Positions 46,068-56,474 of a stretch of DNA of 64,000 nucleotides are shown here, piece after piece (within the stretch, counting starts at the first letter, position 1; each line of letters begins with the position of its first letter). Under the pieces are notes generated by a model. That model was not told the DNA's origin, made no database searches, and was given only the letters and a program-made list of their open reading frames with translations. Source of the stretch: Acidobacteriota bacterium (GTDB lineage: Bacteria; Acidobacteriota; Terriglobia; Bryobacterales; Bryobacteraceae); contig JANXLY010000056.1 in assembly GCA_025354885.1 (NCBI GenBank), positions 29,135 to 93,134 of the forward strand, written 5' to 3'. Position numbers and translations under genes: made by a program.

Positions 46068-47575
46068 TGCCAGTTTTGGATGCGGCAGCGCAGGGCTTCT
46101 GGTTGGTCTTCTCATGGCCAAACATTCTCTATCCAACCATCGCAACCCTGGCTGCGATGATCTTCGCATTCCTGCCTGGACTAAGCGGCGTCACGCTGAT
46201 GGCACTGGCGATTTCACTTACCTTTTCCTGGGATCCTCTCCACATCATGCTGATCTTTGGGGCATTCACCGGCGGGTCGACCTTTATGGGCTCGATTACG
46301 GCGATCCTCTTCAATATCCCGGGTACTGCGCCCAGTGCTGCTACGCTGCTCGACGGTCATCCCATGGCGAAACAAGGCAAGGCAATGACGGCTATTGGTT
46401 GCGCTGCGTCTTCTTCCGCTCTGGGCTCTACGATTGGTGTTCTGGTCTTGATTCTCCTCTTGCCGGTTTTGCGCAGCCTGATTCTCAGCTTCGGGCCAGC
46501 GGAATTTCTTATGCTCTCGATCTGGGGCCTTGCCACCATCGCATCCCTCACCGGACGCTCGTTGCTGAAGGGCCTGACGATGGCAGGCATCGGCCTCCTG
46601 CTCGCGTTCGTCGGCCTGGATCGGCGCACTGCCGAACCACGCTTCACTCTCGGGATCGACCAGTTGCAGGATGGGCTCAACGTCATTCCGGTCTTCCTCG
46701 GCGTCTTCGCCATCGCTCAGATGCTCGAGCTTTCTGCCCGCAAAGATTGCGTCGTTTCAGAAGGTGTTGTGCTGTCTGGCAACTTATGGGATGGCGTACT
46801 GGCCCCATTCCAGCACTTCGGGCTGCTATTGCGCAGTTCCCTGATTGGCTCGGTTGTCGGCATGATCCCAGCGGTTGGGGGTACCGTGGCCAGCTTCCTC
46901 GCTTATGGTCAGGCAGTAGCAACCTCGCGAGACCGCAGCGGCTTTGGACACGGAGACATCAGGGGCGTAATTGCTCCAGAAGCGGCGCACGATGCAAAGG
47001 ATGGTGGTTCGCTGGCTCCAACCTTGGCTTTTGGCATCCCCGGAAGCGAAGGTACAGCAGTCCTTCTTGCGGCCCTCACATTGCATGGCTTCGTGCCGGG
47101 GCCGTCTCTGCTCAAAGAGCAACTGCCGATGGTGTTTGCTTTAATCTGGTCGCTCTTCTTCTCCAATTGGCTCACTTCGCTGCTCGGCCTTGCAATCGCT
47201 CGCCCGCTCGCCCGAATCTCGTCGCTGCCAACCGGACAACTGGCACCGATGATCCTCATCTTCGCCGTACTCGGCGCCTACATGCAGCAAGGTCGATTCA
47301 GTGATGTTGTCATTGCCTTCCTGTTCGGTTGGGCCGGATACCATCTCAAGCAACACGGCTGGCCTTTGGTGCCGATGGTTACGGCCCTGGTTTTGGGCCC
47401 GCTTTTTGAAGCCAACCTGCACCTCACAACTGCGCTTACCCAGGTCGGCCGAATCCATTTCTTCGCCCGCCCGATCGTGTGGTTTCTGTTCATCTCAATG
47501 ATTCTGATGTTTGCCTGGCCAGGATTGCGCTCTTTGCCCGCGCGAGCGCGTGGCGTTGGGAGCCGACCATCATGA
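46067..47575 (+). CDS. tctA: Tripartite tricarboxylate transporter permease TctA
   Basis: FLPGLSGVTLMALAISLTF..GSTFMGSITAILFNIPGTAPSAATLLDGHPMAKQGKA; SLAPTLAFGIPGSEGTAVLLAAL; GTG start in TAGTG overlap. Confidence 0.92.
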   Translation: MPVLDAAAQGFWLVFSWPNILYPTIATLAAMIFAFLPGLSGVTLMALAISLTFSWDPLHIMLIFGAFTGGSTFMGSITAILFNIPGTAPSAATLLDGHPMAKQGKAMTAIGCAASSSALGSTIGVLVLILLLPVLRSLILSFGPAEFLMLSIWGLATIASLTGRSLLKGLTMAGIGLLLAFVGLDRRTAEPRFTLGIDQLQDGLNVIPVFLGVFAIAQMLELSARKDCVVSEGVVLSGNLWDGVLAPFQHFGLLLRSSLIGSVVGMIPAVGGTVASFLAYGQAVATSRDRSGFGHGDIRGVIAPEAAHDAKDGGSLAPTLAFGIPGSEGTAVLLAALTLHGFVPGPSLLKEQLPMVFALIWSLFFSNWLTSLLGLAIARPLARISSLPTGQLAPMILIFAVLGAYMQQGRFSDVVIAFLFGWAGYHLKQHGWPLVPMVTALVLGPLFEANLHLTTALTQVGRIHFFARPIVWFLFISMILMFAWPGLRSLPARARGVGSRPS

Positions 47576-47967
47576 TTGTGCTCGCTGCTCTGGTCCTCTT
47601 TTGCGGAGCAATAGGATTGCTTTCTCTCCAACTCAGTCCAACGGCCGGACACGTGCCAGCAGTTGTGGCACTTCTGACGCTGATGCCGGTTCTGCTTCAG
47701 GCGAGACTGGATTTCCTTGGTCGAGGAGTCGCAAGATACGAACCAGCAGATACTGCCCTGCTGTCCTACCTGTTGCTTCCTGTCCTGCTCTATCTAGCTG
47801 GCTTCTTCGTCGCGCTGCCACTCTATGCTGGCTGGTGCTTGCGAAGTCGTCCTGTCTTCGCAGTGGTTTCAACGGCGCTAGTTCTGGTAATGCTTGTACT
47901 GCTGCATCAGCATATTGCAGTCTATTCCGGTCTGGTCTGGGGCTTGATGGCCAGCGCGGCGGTGTAG
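47572..47967 (+). CDS. TctB-like small subunit of tripartite tricarboxylate transporter
   Basis: Four hydrophobic segments; ATGA overlap with tctA; position expected for TctB. Confidence 0.65.
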   Translation: MIVLAALVLFCGAIGLLSLQLSPTAGHVPAVVALLTLMPVLLQARLDFLGRGVARYEPADTALLSYLLLPVLLYLAGFFVALPLYAGWCLRSRPVFAVVSTALVLVMLVLLHQHIAVYSGLVWGLMASAAV

Positions 47968-48728
47968 TAAGCGGTCAGGTTGCGTGTTGGCCAACGGCCG
48001 AAGAGTTCAAAGGCAGCCATCAGGCGCAAGAGACGGCGCAACACTTGTGGTGACCGACCTCTCAGAATGTGGCAAACCGGTACGACCATTGTGCGTGGCG
48101 CATGCATGATCGCAGCGGTATGCTCAGTCTTGAACCCACACTGGCTGAGCAGTCTTTGCAAGCCCGCTGGGGTAACAGACTCGCCGACATAATAGGGCAC
48201 CAGGCCTAAACGGTTCAGAAACGCAAATGGCAAGGCATGCCGCAAGGCAAGGATCGGATTCGCCATATTGTCGAAGGTCACCAGTAGACGGCCCCCGGGC
48301 TTCAGTACTCGATAGAGCTCTTCAACAGAGCTCACTATGTCGGCGTTAGAGGGGAAATGATCCAGGGTTGAATTCGAGACGACGAGATCAAAGGAGTTGT
48401 CCTCATAAGGTAAGCAGCGTACATCGGCCGTGACGAAGTGCCCACCGGGATTCTTTGTAGCAGCCTGAGCGACCACGGCGCAGGAGAAATCGATTGCGTG
48501 AACTTCGCGGGCGTTCAATGCCAGTGCTGCAACCAGGCCAGTGCCAGCTGATTCATCAAACAGGTCGGTCTTGAGGGCAAGGCCCACCTTGCTGTCGCCA
48601 ATCCAGTCTGCGATGAGCCGCAGATGCAGCTGATCACAGAAGACACGCCAAGGGTCTCCACTGCCATTCTCGAAGAAGCTGGCCAATGTCTGATCCCAAT
48701 AGTCTGTGCCGAGGTTACGCTCGGTCAT
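47922..48728 (-). CDS. Class I SAM-dependent methyltransferase
   Basis: VHAIDFSCAVVAQAATKNPGGHFVTADVRCLPYEDNSFDLVVSNSTLDHF..ELYRVLKPGGRLLVTFDN. Start at MTERNLG (48728) or 48803. Confidence 0.85.
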   Translation of the reverse strand: MTERNLGTDYWDQTLASFFENGSGDPWRVFCDQLHLRLIADWIGDSKVGLALKTDLFDESAGTGLVAALALNAREVHAIDFSCAVVAQAATKNPGGHFVTADVRCLPYEDNSFDLVVSNSTLDHFPSNADIVSSVEELYRVLKPGGRLLVTFDNMANPILALRHALPFAFLNRLGLVPYYVGESVTPAGLQRLLSQCGFKTEHTAAIMHAPRTMVVPVCHILRGRSPQVLRRLLRLMAAFELFGRWPTRNLTAYYTAALAIKPQTRPE

Positions 48729-48778
48729 TGGGGCAAGCGGAAGGTTTCGTGGAGTGATAACGAGGAAGCAACATTCAG

Positions 48779-51361
48779 ATGATATTCGAGCGAAAGCCAG
48801 CAACTCGGACTCTCCTGATTATATTGCCCAAGCCGGTGCGAGCAGATCGCTGGCAAGAAGGCACGGCGAAGGGTACAGTGTGGAATGGCTCAGGATTCCA
48901 TTTGAAGCGACTGTCAGTGATTGTTCCCGTTCACGGGGCTCCGGAACTTTTGGCTGCATGCTTATCTGCACTGCAGCAATCTTCGCAGTTGCCCGACGAA
49001 GTAATCGTGGTCGATGATGGCTCGCCTGAGGACTCCGCTCCCCGAATTGCGGAGATCGCCAAGGAGGCAGGAGCGCGTTTGATTCGACAGCCGCAGGCTG
49101 GACCGGGCGCAGCGCGCAACTACGGAGCCAAAGAGGCCTCTGGCGCGGTGTTGCTGTTTGTGGATGCTGATGTCAACGTACACGTTGAGACCTTGGGCCA
49201 GATTGTTGCAGCTTTCGATTCGGACGTTGATCTTGCAGCGGTCTTTGGTTCTTACGATGATCGTCCTTTAGCCGGCACCATCGTCAGTGACTATCGCAAC
49301 CTGCTGCATCACTTTGTGCACCAGAATTCCCGCCGACATGCTCATACATTTTGGGCTGGTTGCGGAGCGATTCGCCGCGAGGCCTTTTTTGCGGCTGGGG
49401 GATTTGATGCGTCGTTTGGGCGGCCCAGCATCGAAGATGTGGAACTTGGGCTGCGCCTGTCCGCACAGGGTCGGCGCATTGAATTGCGGCCGGAAATCCA
49501 GTGCACGCATGCTAAACGCTGGACCCTGCGCTCGTTCTTCCTGACCGATCTGTTCGAGCGTGCCATGCCTTGGACCGAGATGTTGTTTACGCGTCAAGCT
49601 GCCTTGCCGGCAGATTTGAACTTCGGCTTGGCACAGCGACTTAGCGTGCCGTTGGCAGTGCTGCTGCTGATCAGCCTGATTCTGACAGCCCGTCTTCCAC
49701 TTTTGGCAGGCACTGCATCAGCTGTTTGCATCGGCTTACTGGCGATGCTAAACAGGCCTTTTCTTGGATTTCTGGCGCGCTTGCGTGGCCTGCAGTTTGC
49801 GCTCGCCGCTTTCCCAATGCATGTTTTGCACCTGCTTGCGAGTGGGCTCGGTTTTGCTTTGGGGTGCTTACGGATCTGGCATCGATTGGATCCGAAGATC
49901 TGGATTGCAGCCTCGCTGCTTGCGACGGTGATCCTGGGCTGGCAGCTTGCCAGCGGAACATATCAAGCGGACTTCGGTGGACATCCCGATGAGCCAGGAC
50001 ACTATGTGACCGGAGTCATGGTGAGCGAGTATCTGCAAAACCCGACATTCAACCCGATGCACTTTGCGGAGCAGTATTATCTGCACTATCCCAAAGTTTG
50101 CATCGGACATTGGCCACCGTTTTTCTATCTGGTGCAAGGGCTTTGGTATGTATGTTTTGGAGTGAGTAGGGCGGCCGCTCTCGGGCTTGAAATGCTGTTG
50201 AGTTTTATGCTGGCTCTCGGAGTCTATGCGTTAGCCAGGCGCTATGCGTCCTTTAGTGCAGCGCTGGGATCGGCGCTGATGCTGGTGGTGACGCTGCCGT
50301 TTCAGGCCTCTCTCGATTTGGTGATGGCTGAGTCTTGCACTGCCGTTCTCGTGCTTGCTGCTACCGTCGCATTTGCGCGTTATCTTGAGCAGCCCGGGCT
50401 CATGGCGAGCCAGGCATTTGGGGTGTGCGCGGCGCTGGCGCTGTTGGCAAAAGGCAGCGCCTGTCCACTGATCCTTTTGCCTCTGATGTCGATCGGAATC
50501 GCCCGTCGATTTGAAGTACTCAAGCGTGTGGATTTTTGGTTGGCGGCTTTGCCTGTACTGATTTTGGCGGTGCCCTGGTATGTCTTCGCGAAGGGCTTTG
50601 CCAGCCCCAACCAGACTTCGCTGCGGCTGATGGAGGGTACTTGGGGGCCGTGGATGGATTACGGGATTCCTCTATTGCTGCTGTCGTTAGCGGGTAGCCT
50701 GCTGCTGCCGAAGCGCGACCCTTACATTGCTTCTCTGGCGGGATTGGTACTTGCCTTCGGACTGGCTCCACTCGGTGTGAATGCGTTTCAGGAGAGCCGT
50801 CATCTGCTGCCGGCTGCCGGAGCAGCTGCGGTGCTAATGGTGGGATGCTGGTCGCGCTTGAATCGACCAGGTCTGGCGGTGGCATTGAGTCTTGCGCTTA
50901 GCTGGTGGTTGACGCCCCGGTTTGTAGTGTATCCAGACGAGAAATTTCGTAGCTGGGCGCAAACTGTCAATCTCGCGGGGCCCATTCTTGTTTCTGGTTC
51001 TGCTACGGAAGAGGGTGCTGTTGTGACGGCGCTTGTAGAACGACAGCCGAATCCGAAACAGAGCATCCTTCGCGCTTCGCGCGTGCTGGCTAACAGCACC
51101 TGGAACGGGACGCGCTACCAGATGCTGGTTCAGGATGAGGCACAAACACGAGCACTACTGGAAGAACACGGCATCACGATGCTGTTGCAGTCGGTGAGCG
51201 CGAAAGCCCGCCATGATGAACTGCTTGCCAAGGCCACAAAGTCCTGGCCGCGCAGAGACTACGATGGATACGTGGTTGCCTTGAATCCTCACCCGGCTCA
51301 AGGCCGATCGCTTTCGATCGAACAAAGACGGCTGGGACGAAAGATCATTCTCGACCCTTAA
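48779..51361 (+). CDS. Family 2 glycosyltransferase fused to a polytopic membrane glycosyltransferase (ArnT/GT39-like)
   Basis: [68 protein letters not shown]-terminal multi-TM with [23 protein letters not shown]. True start probably 48878 (GTG) or 48902 (TTG). Confidence 0.82.
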   Translation: MIFERKPATRTLLIILPKPVRADRWQEGTAKGTVWNGSGFHLKRLSVIVPVHGAPELLAACLSALQQSSQLPDEVIVVDDGSPEDSAPRIAEIAKEAGARLIRQPQAGPGAARNYGAKEASGAVLLFVDADVNVHVETLGQIVAAFDSDVDLAAVFGSYDDRPLAGTIVSDYRNLLHHFVHQNSRRHAHTFWAGCGAIRREAFFAAGGFDASFGRPSIEDVELGLRLSAQGRRIELRPEIQCTHAKRWTLRSFFLTDLFERAMPWTEMLFTRQAALPADLNFGLAQRLSVPLAVLLLISLILTARLPLLAGTASAVCIGLLAMLNRPFLGFLARLRGLQFALAAFPMHVLHLLASGLGFALGCLRIWHRLDPKIWIAASLLATVILGWQLASGTYQADFGGHPDEPGHYVTGVMVSEYLQNPTFNPMHFAEQYYLHYPKVCIGHWPPFFYLVQGLWYVCFGVSRAAALGLEMLLSFMLALGVYALARRYASFSAALGSALMLVVTLPFQASLDLVMAESCTAVLVLAATVAFARYLEQPGLMASQAFGVCAALALLAKGSACPLILLPLMSIGIARRFEVLKRVDFWLAALPVLILAVPWYVFAKGFASPNQTSLRLMEGTWGPWMDYGIPLLLLSLAGSLLLPKRDPYIASLAGLVLAFGLAPLGVNAFQESRHLLPAAGAAAVLMVGCWSRLNRPGLAVALSLALSWWLTPRFVVYPDEKFRSWAQTVNLAGPILVSGSATEEGAVVTALVERQPNPKQSILRASRVLANSTWNGTRYQMLVQDEAQTRALLEEHGITMLLQSVSAKARHDELLAKATKSWPRRDYDGYVVALNPHPAQGRSLSIEQRRLGRKIILDP

Positions 51362-52233
51362 GCAGCGCCGTGCTTCTTGAACCAGGCGAGCATCTTGCCC
51401 CAAGCTTCTTCCGCATCGGCCTTGCCGTAGCTGGGGCGATAGTCGGCATTGAAGCCGTGCTGGGCATTGGGGTAAACGATGATCTCGCTCTTCGACTTAC
51501 CTGGCTTGAGCGCTGCGCGCATCTTGTCGAGTGACTCAAGCGGGATGCCCTGGTCTTTGCCGCCGTAGAGGCCGAGAACAGGAACTGTTAGCGATGCTGC
51601 CATGTCAATCGGGTGCTTGGGTTGGAGATCGCTGGGTTGGCCAACGACCCGGCCGTACCATGCTGCACCGGCTTTGATCTTTGGATTGTGAGCGGCATAG
51701 AGCCAGACCACACGGCCTCCCCAGCAAAAGCCGGTTATGGCTGCCTTTTTGATGTTGCCGCCATGTTCACCGGCGAAGGCCAAGGTGGAATCGATGTCGG
51801 TCATGACTTGAGCGTCGGGAACCTTTGAGACGATGTCGCGCATCAGGGCCTGCATATTCTCGACTTTGGACGGGTCCCCCTCGCGTGCGTAGAGAGCGGG
51901 AGCGATGGCGTAGTGGCCCTTTTTCGCGAAGCGGCGGCAGAGGTCTTTTATGTGCTCGTGGACGCCGAAGATCTCCTGAATGACAAGTACGACAGGGAAG
52001 TTTTTGCCTTTGGCCGGCATGGCGCGGTAGGCGGGGATTTCTCCATCGGCAACCCTGATCTTGACTTCACCGGCGGTGAGGCCGTCGGTATCGGTGGTGA
52101 TGGTTTGAGCGCTGACAGGCATAACCGCGATGGCGAAGCCAGCAGGCAGGGTAGTGACGAGGAAGCCGCGGCGGGAATTGTGATCCTGCTCGGGAAAGAG
52201 ACTCTTCAGTTCGTTCTTTTGATCTTCAAGCAT
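51358..52233 (-). CDS. Dienelactone hydrolase family protein
   Basis: [72 protein letters not shown]. Confidence 0.92.
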   Translation of the reverse strand: MLEDQKNELKSLFPEQDHNSRRGFLVTTLPAGFAIAVMPVSAQTITTDTDGLTAGEVKIRVADGEIPAYRAMPAKGKNFPVVLVIQEIFGVHEHIKDLCRRFAKKGHYAIAPALYAREGDPSKVENMQALMRDIVSKVPDAQVMTDIDSTLAFAGEHGGNIKKAAITGFCWGGRVVWLYAAHNPKIKAGAAWYGRVVGQPSDLQPKHPIDMAASLTVPVLGLYGGKDQGIPLESLDKMRAALKPGKSKSEIIVYPNAQHGFNADYRPSYGKADAEEAWGKMLAWFKKHGAA

Positions 52234-52252
52234 AAGGGTGTCCTCTATTGTA

Positions 52253-54739
52253 TTATTTCGCGTCGCGCCAGTTGGGGCCGATGCCGGTTTCTACCAGTAG
52301 GGGGACTGAGATCTGGTGGGCGTTTTCCATCTCGCGTTTGACGAGCTTGCGGATGAGGTCTACTTCTCCGGGTGGGGCTTCGAGCACGAGTTCGTCGTGG
52401 ACCTGGAGCAACATGCGGGCCTTGAATCCTTCTGAGGCCAGAAGCCTGTCGATCTGGATCATTGCGAGCTTGATCAGGTCGGCGGCAGTGCCTTGCAGCG
52501 GGGTGTTCACTGCGGTGCGCTCGGCGAAGTTGCGGATGTTGGGATTCTTCGAATCGATGTCCGGGATGGGGCGCTCGCGACCGAGGAGTGTTCTCGAAAT
52601 GCCCGTCCTACGGCACTCGACGACGGTTGCTTCGATGAAGCGTTTGACGCCGGAGTAGCGCTCGAAAAAGAGCTGGATGTACTTGTCGGCTTCGGCTCTC
52701 GGGATGCCCAGTTGCGAGGCGAGGCCGAAAGAGGTTTGGCCGTAGACGATGCCGAAGTTGACAGCTTTGGCGTTGCGGCGCTGTTCGGAAGTGACCATCA
52801 AGGGTGGGATGCCGAAGACTTCGCTGGCGGTGCGGGTGTGGATGTCTTCGTTGTTGCGAAAGGCCTCGACGAGGACTTTGTCTTTGGACATGTGGGCAAG
52901 GAGACGGAGCTCGATTTGAGAATAGTCGGCGACGATAAAGGTCCAGCCGGGTTCAGGGATGAAGGCGGCACGGATGGCGCGGCCTTGAGGGGTTCGGATG
53001 GGAATGTTCTGGAGGTTGGGGTCGTTGGAACTGAGGCGTCCAGTGGCGGCGCCTGTTTGATTGAAGGTGGTATGGACGCGGCCAGATTCAGGGCGAATCA
53101 AGAGGGGGAGGGCATCGATGTAGGTGCCTTTGAGCTTCGAGAGTTGGCGGAAGTCGAGGACCTTTTGAGCGATGGGGTGATAGACGATGAGACCTTCGAG
53201 AACATCGGCGGCGGTGGAGTAGCTTTTGGTTTTTGCCGTCTTAGTGGGGGAAGGGAGGCGGAGCTCTTCGAACAGAATTGTGCCCAACTGTTGCGGGGAG
53301 TTGATGTTGAAGGGGTGCCCGGAGAGCATGTAGATCTCGTCCGTGAGGACTTGCAGTTGGGCTTCGAAGTCCTTGGACATCTCGGCCAGAACTTCGCGGT
53401 CGATGCGGATGCCGGTTTGTTCGAGCTTGCGGAGGACGGGGATGAGGGGCTTGTCGATGGTTTCCCAAACGGGCCAGAGCTTGCGGGCTTCGAGCTTGGA
53501 TTTGAGGACTTCGCGGAGTTGCCAGACAGCGACTGCCTTATCGATGGCGGTGGCGGCGGGCCGGGACTGGAGGTAGCGTTCGGAGAGAGTTTCGAGTGAG
53601 ACGGCGCTGGGGTCTGCGTCGTGGAGGAAGCCGAAGAGTTTGACGTCTTCTTCCATGTGGGCAAAGGCCTGGTTCTTGGCGTCGTAGACAATCTGAGGAG
53701 CGTCGGGAAGTGTAGCACCGACGGCGACTTGTGACCTGCCGTGAGCGGCGGCGAGCCCGATGGCATCGGCAACGGCGAAGAGGGCATAGGGGCCTGTGAG
53801 ATGGGCGGCGAAGTCATCGGGGGAGAGGTCTGGAAGGGTTGAGGTTGCGAGTTCGGGGTCGAGCTGTTTCAGGAGGCTGAAGAATTCCATCTCCTGGTAG
53901 ATGGCTCGGAGGAGGGTTGTATCCGGAGTTTGGGCAATGGCCTGATCGAGAGACCAATCGATGGGGACTTCGCAGTGGATGGTGGCGAGGCGTTTGGAGA
54001 GGAGGATCTGATCGCGGTGTTCGATGAGGATCTCACGCATCTTCTTCTTGTCGACTTCTTCGGCACGGTCGAGAGCGGCTTCGACGGAGCCAAAGCGCTG
54101 GAGCAATTCGACAGCACCTTTGTCGCCGATGCCGGGAGCTCCAGGAATGTTGTCCACTTTGTCACCCTTGATGGCAAGGAGATCGGCGACCTGGCTGGGA
54201 GGGACGCCCATGAACGCGAGGGTCTTTTCGGCGTCGAAGATGGTGTCGTCCTTCATGGGGTTGAGCATGACGACGCGATCATTGACGAGCTGGAGCATGT
54301 CTTTGTCGCTCGAGACGATGACGACGTCGATGCCTTGTTCGACTCCAAGGCGGGCGAGAGTGCCGATGAGATCGTCCGCTTCGAAGCCGTCGCTTTGAAG
54401 GACCGGGATGCGCATGGCTTCGAGTACTTTTTTGCAGTGGGGGATCTGATCGATGAGGTCAGGGGGAGTCTCGGTGCGGTTGGCTTTGTATTGCGCGAAT
54501 TCCTGTTCGCGGAAGGTGGGGCCGAGACTCTCATATACTGCGACAACGTATTCCGGCTTATACGAAGAGATGAGGCGACGAAGCATGTTGTGAAAGATGT
54601 AAACAGCTTCGGTGGAATTGCCACGGGCAGTTCGCATGGGAGGAGCGGAACTGCGGGCGCGGGCATGGTAGGCCCGGAAGATGAAGCCGAAGGAATCGAT
54701 CAGAAAAAGGCGCGGCTTAGAGGTCTGAGGGTCTGCCAT
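52253..54739 (-). CDS. polA: DNA polymerase I
   Basis: 5'-3' exonuclease domain [25 protein letters not shown]; polymerase motifs [41 protein letters not shown]. Start MADPQTSKP at 54739. Confidence 0.96.
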   Translation of the reverse strand: MADPQTSKPRLFLIDSFGFIFRAYHARARSSAPPMRTARGNSTEAVYIFHNMLRRLISSYKPEYVVAVYESLGPTFREQEFAQYKANRTETPPDLIDQIPHCKKVLEAMRIPVLQSDGFEADDLIGTLARLGVEQGIDVVIVSSDKDMLQLVNDRVVMLNPMKDDTIFDAEKTLAFMGVPPSQVADLLAIKGDKVDNIPGAPGIGDKGAVELLQRFGSVEAALDRAEEVDKKKMREILIEHRDQILLSKRLATIHCEVPIDWSLDQAIAQTPDTTLLRAIYQEMEFFSLLKQLDPELATSTLPDLSPDDFAAHLTGPYALFAVADAIGLAAAHGRSQVAVGATLPDAPQIVYDAKNQAFAHMEEDVKLFGFLHDADPSAVSLETLSERYLQSRPAATAIDKAVAVWQLREVLKSKLEARKLWPVWETIDKPLIPVLRKLEQTGIRIDREVLAEMSKDFEAQLQVLTDEIYMLSGHPFNINSPQQLGTILFEELRLPSPTKTAKTKSYSTAADVLEGLIVYHPIAQKVLDFRQLSKLKGTYIDALPLLIRPESGRVHTTFNQTGAATGRLSSNDPNLQNIPIRTPQGRAIRAAFIPEPGWTFIVADYSQIELRLLAHMSKDKVLVEAFRNNEDIHTRTASEVFGIPPLMVTSEQRRNAKAVNFGIVYGQTSFGLASQLGIPRAEADKYIQLFFERYSGVKRFIEATVVECRRTGISRTLLGRERPIPDIDSKNPNIRNFAERTAVNTPLQGTAADLIKLAMIQIDRLLASEGFKARMLLQVHDELVLEAPPGEVDLIRKLVKREMENAHQISVPLLVETGIGPNWRDAK

Positions 54740-54946
54740 GAGGGGTAATCTCATGATACTCACGTTCTGGACTCAGAGGTTTGCTGTAATCCAGACACAC
54801 ATTGTCCGTAGTTCTGTGGTTGATTGGCTACAGTTTTTAGCTCACAAAGTTTTCCAAATCAACAGTTTACAGTTTTCCATAGGGCTGTTACAGTATTGTG
54901 TTGAAGATCGTTTTCCAGCAGTGCACTCCCGCTTTGGAGGCTCACG

Positions 54947-55837
54947 TTGCAGTTTGAAACCACAATCTACAATCCCGTTGCTACTCATGGTGTGGGATTG
55001 CATCATGGAGTTCCATCGAGTGTCCGGATCTTACCAGCTCCGGCGGGTACGGGAATTGTTTTTCAGCGTACGGATCTGAACGGCTTCGAGATCCAGGCTA
55101 GTTTTCGGCACGTCGCCCGTGTCAGTTATGCCACAAGTTTGATGCGGCAGGGTGTGTTGATTTCGACCACCGAGCACCTTTTGAGTGCGCTTTACAGCAT
55201 GGAGATCGATAACGCGATCATCGAAATCGACAATCTGGAAGTGCCAATTCTCGATGGATCGAGTTTGCCGTGGGTGTTGTTGCTTAAGGAAGCGGGGATC
55301 AAGAAGTTGCGTCGGCAGCGGCGTTATCTGAGGTTGCTGCGGGAATTGGTTGTAGAGGGGAATGGAAAGCGGATTCGGATGCTGCCGTCGGATCGCTTTG
55401 TTTTGAATTGCGATGTGTACTTTGACCATCCGATTGTAGGGCGACAGAAGCTGGAATTTGAAGTGACTCCGGACCGTTATGCGGAGGATATTGCGCCGGC
55501 AAGGACCTTTGGATTTGAACACGAGCTGGACCAAATGCGGAATATGGGTTTGATTCGCGGGGCGTCGCTGGAGAATGCGGTGTGTTTTACGAAGACGGGA
55601 GTTTTGAATCCTGAAGGGTTGCGCTATTCGAATGAGCCGGTGCGACATAAGGCATTGGACCTGATCGGGGATTTGGCTTTGATTGGACGGCCGATTCTTG
55701 GGCAGGTAATTGCGGAGCGGGCGGGGCATGCGATGCATGTAGGGCTCGTGTCGAAAATCATGAGCGATCCGACGCTGTATGAAGTGATCAACTTCGATCA
55801 GCTGGTGGATCGCGTATCGCATGCACTGGTTTCCTAA
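54947..55837 (+). CDS. lpxC: UDP-3-O-acyl-N-acetylglucosamine deacetylase
   Basis: GVGLHHGVPSSVRILPAPAGTGIVFQRTD; LISTTEHLLSALYSMEIDNAIIEIDNLEVPILDGSSLPWV; RTFGFEHELDQMRNMGLIRGASLENAVCF; RHKALDLIGDLALIGRPI. TTG start. Confidence 0.95.
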   Translation: MQFETTIYNPVATHGVGLHHGVPSSVRILPAPAGTGIVFQRTDLNGFEIQASFRHVARVSYATSLMRQGVLISTTEHLLSALYSMEIDNAIIEIDNLEVPILDGSSLPWVLLLKEAGIKKLRRQRRYLRLLRELVVEGNGKRIRMLPSDRFVLNCDVYFDHPIVGRQKLEFEVTPDRYAEDIAPARTFGFEHELDQMRNMGLIRGASLENAVCFTKTGVLNPEGLRYSNEPVRHKALDLIGDLALIGRPILGQVIAERAGHAMHVGLVSKIMSDPTLYEVINFDQLVDRVSHALVS

Positions 55838-56342
55838 TCTACTTTCGCTGAGCCGGGTGATACTGGCTCCGCTGATCTGGTGGATGATTCTGAATACGCA
55901 TCCCTGGGCGTGGACCTTATTTTTTTGGGTGTCGTGGACGGATGCGCTCGATGGATGGCTGGCGCGGAAGATGGGTGTGACTTCGCGGATCGGCGCGTAT
56001 CTTGATCCGTTGTGCGACAAGGTCTGGGTGATTGTTGCGACGCTGGCGTGGTGGCAGATGGGGAGGATTCCGGACTGGTTGATGGTGATGATCCTGGCGC
56101 GGGATGGAGTGATCCTGCTGGGGAGCGCCTATGTGAACCGTCGGACAGGGCAAGAAGATTTTGCACCGTCGATTTGGGGGAAAACGAGTACCGTAATTCA
56201 ACTGACAATGCTGGCGGGGTGTTTTACGCTGGGCGAGGAGTGGATGGTTTGGCTTCGTTCTGTTGCCGGGCTTGCGACGCTTGTCAGTGGAGCTGATTAT
56301 GTGCGGCGGGGTGTGAGGATTTTGCGCGAGGCAGAGGTTTAG
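55821..56342 (+). CDS. CDP-alcohol phosphatidyltransferase (PgsA-like)
   Basis: PNLLSLSRVILAPLIWW; SWTDALDGWLARKMGVTSRIGAYLDPLCDKV = D-G-x2-A-R-x8-G-x3-D-x3-D motif. Confidence 0.93.
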   Translation: MHWFPNLLSLSRVILAPLIWWMILNTHPWAWTLFFWVSWTDALDGWLARKMGVTSRIGAYLDPLCDKVWVIVATLAWWQMGRIPDWLMVMILARDGVILLGSAYVNRRTGQEDFAPSIWGKTSTVIQLTMLAGCFTLGEEWMVWLRSVAGLATLVSGADYVRRGVRILREAEV

Positions 56343-56343
56343 G

Positions 56344-56377
56344 CCGGGCTCATTCGACTTCATTGCAATGAGCCCGG
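56344..56377. terminator. Stem-loop downstream of CDP-alcohol phosphatidyltransferase gene
   Basis: Perfect 11-bp inverted repeat CCGGGCTCATT / AATGAGCCCGG, 12-nt loop; no clear U-tract. Confidence 0.5.
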
Positions 56378-56474
56378 GCAGAGTGCGAGCGTCGTCCTTG
56401 CGGTGGGTTGAGACTGGGGCAAATTGTCAAAGATCGGGTGGCTCGCGAGCCGGGTTAAGAGTGGGTTTGTTTGG

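Noticed and set aside
46024-47304. 426-aa plus-strand ORF in another frame over tctA
   Set aside because: tctA has clear family motifs; the alternative frame product is low-complexity Arg/His/Pro-rich.
52493-53599. 368-aa plus-strand ORF antisense to polA
   Set aside because: polA motifs are unambiguous; the antisense ORF is Gly/Glu/Val-rich shadow sequence.
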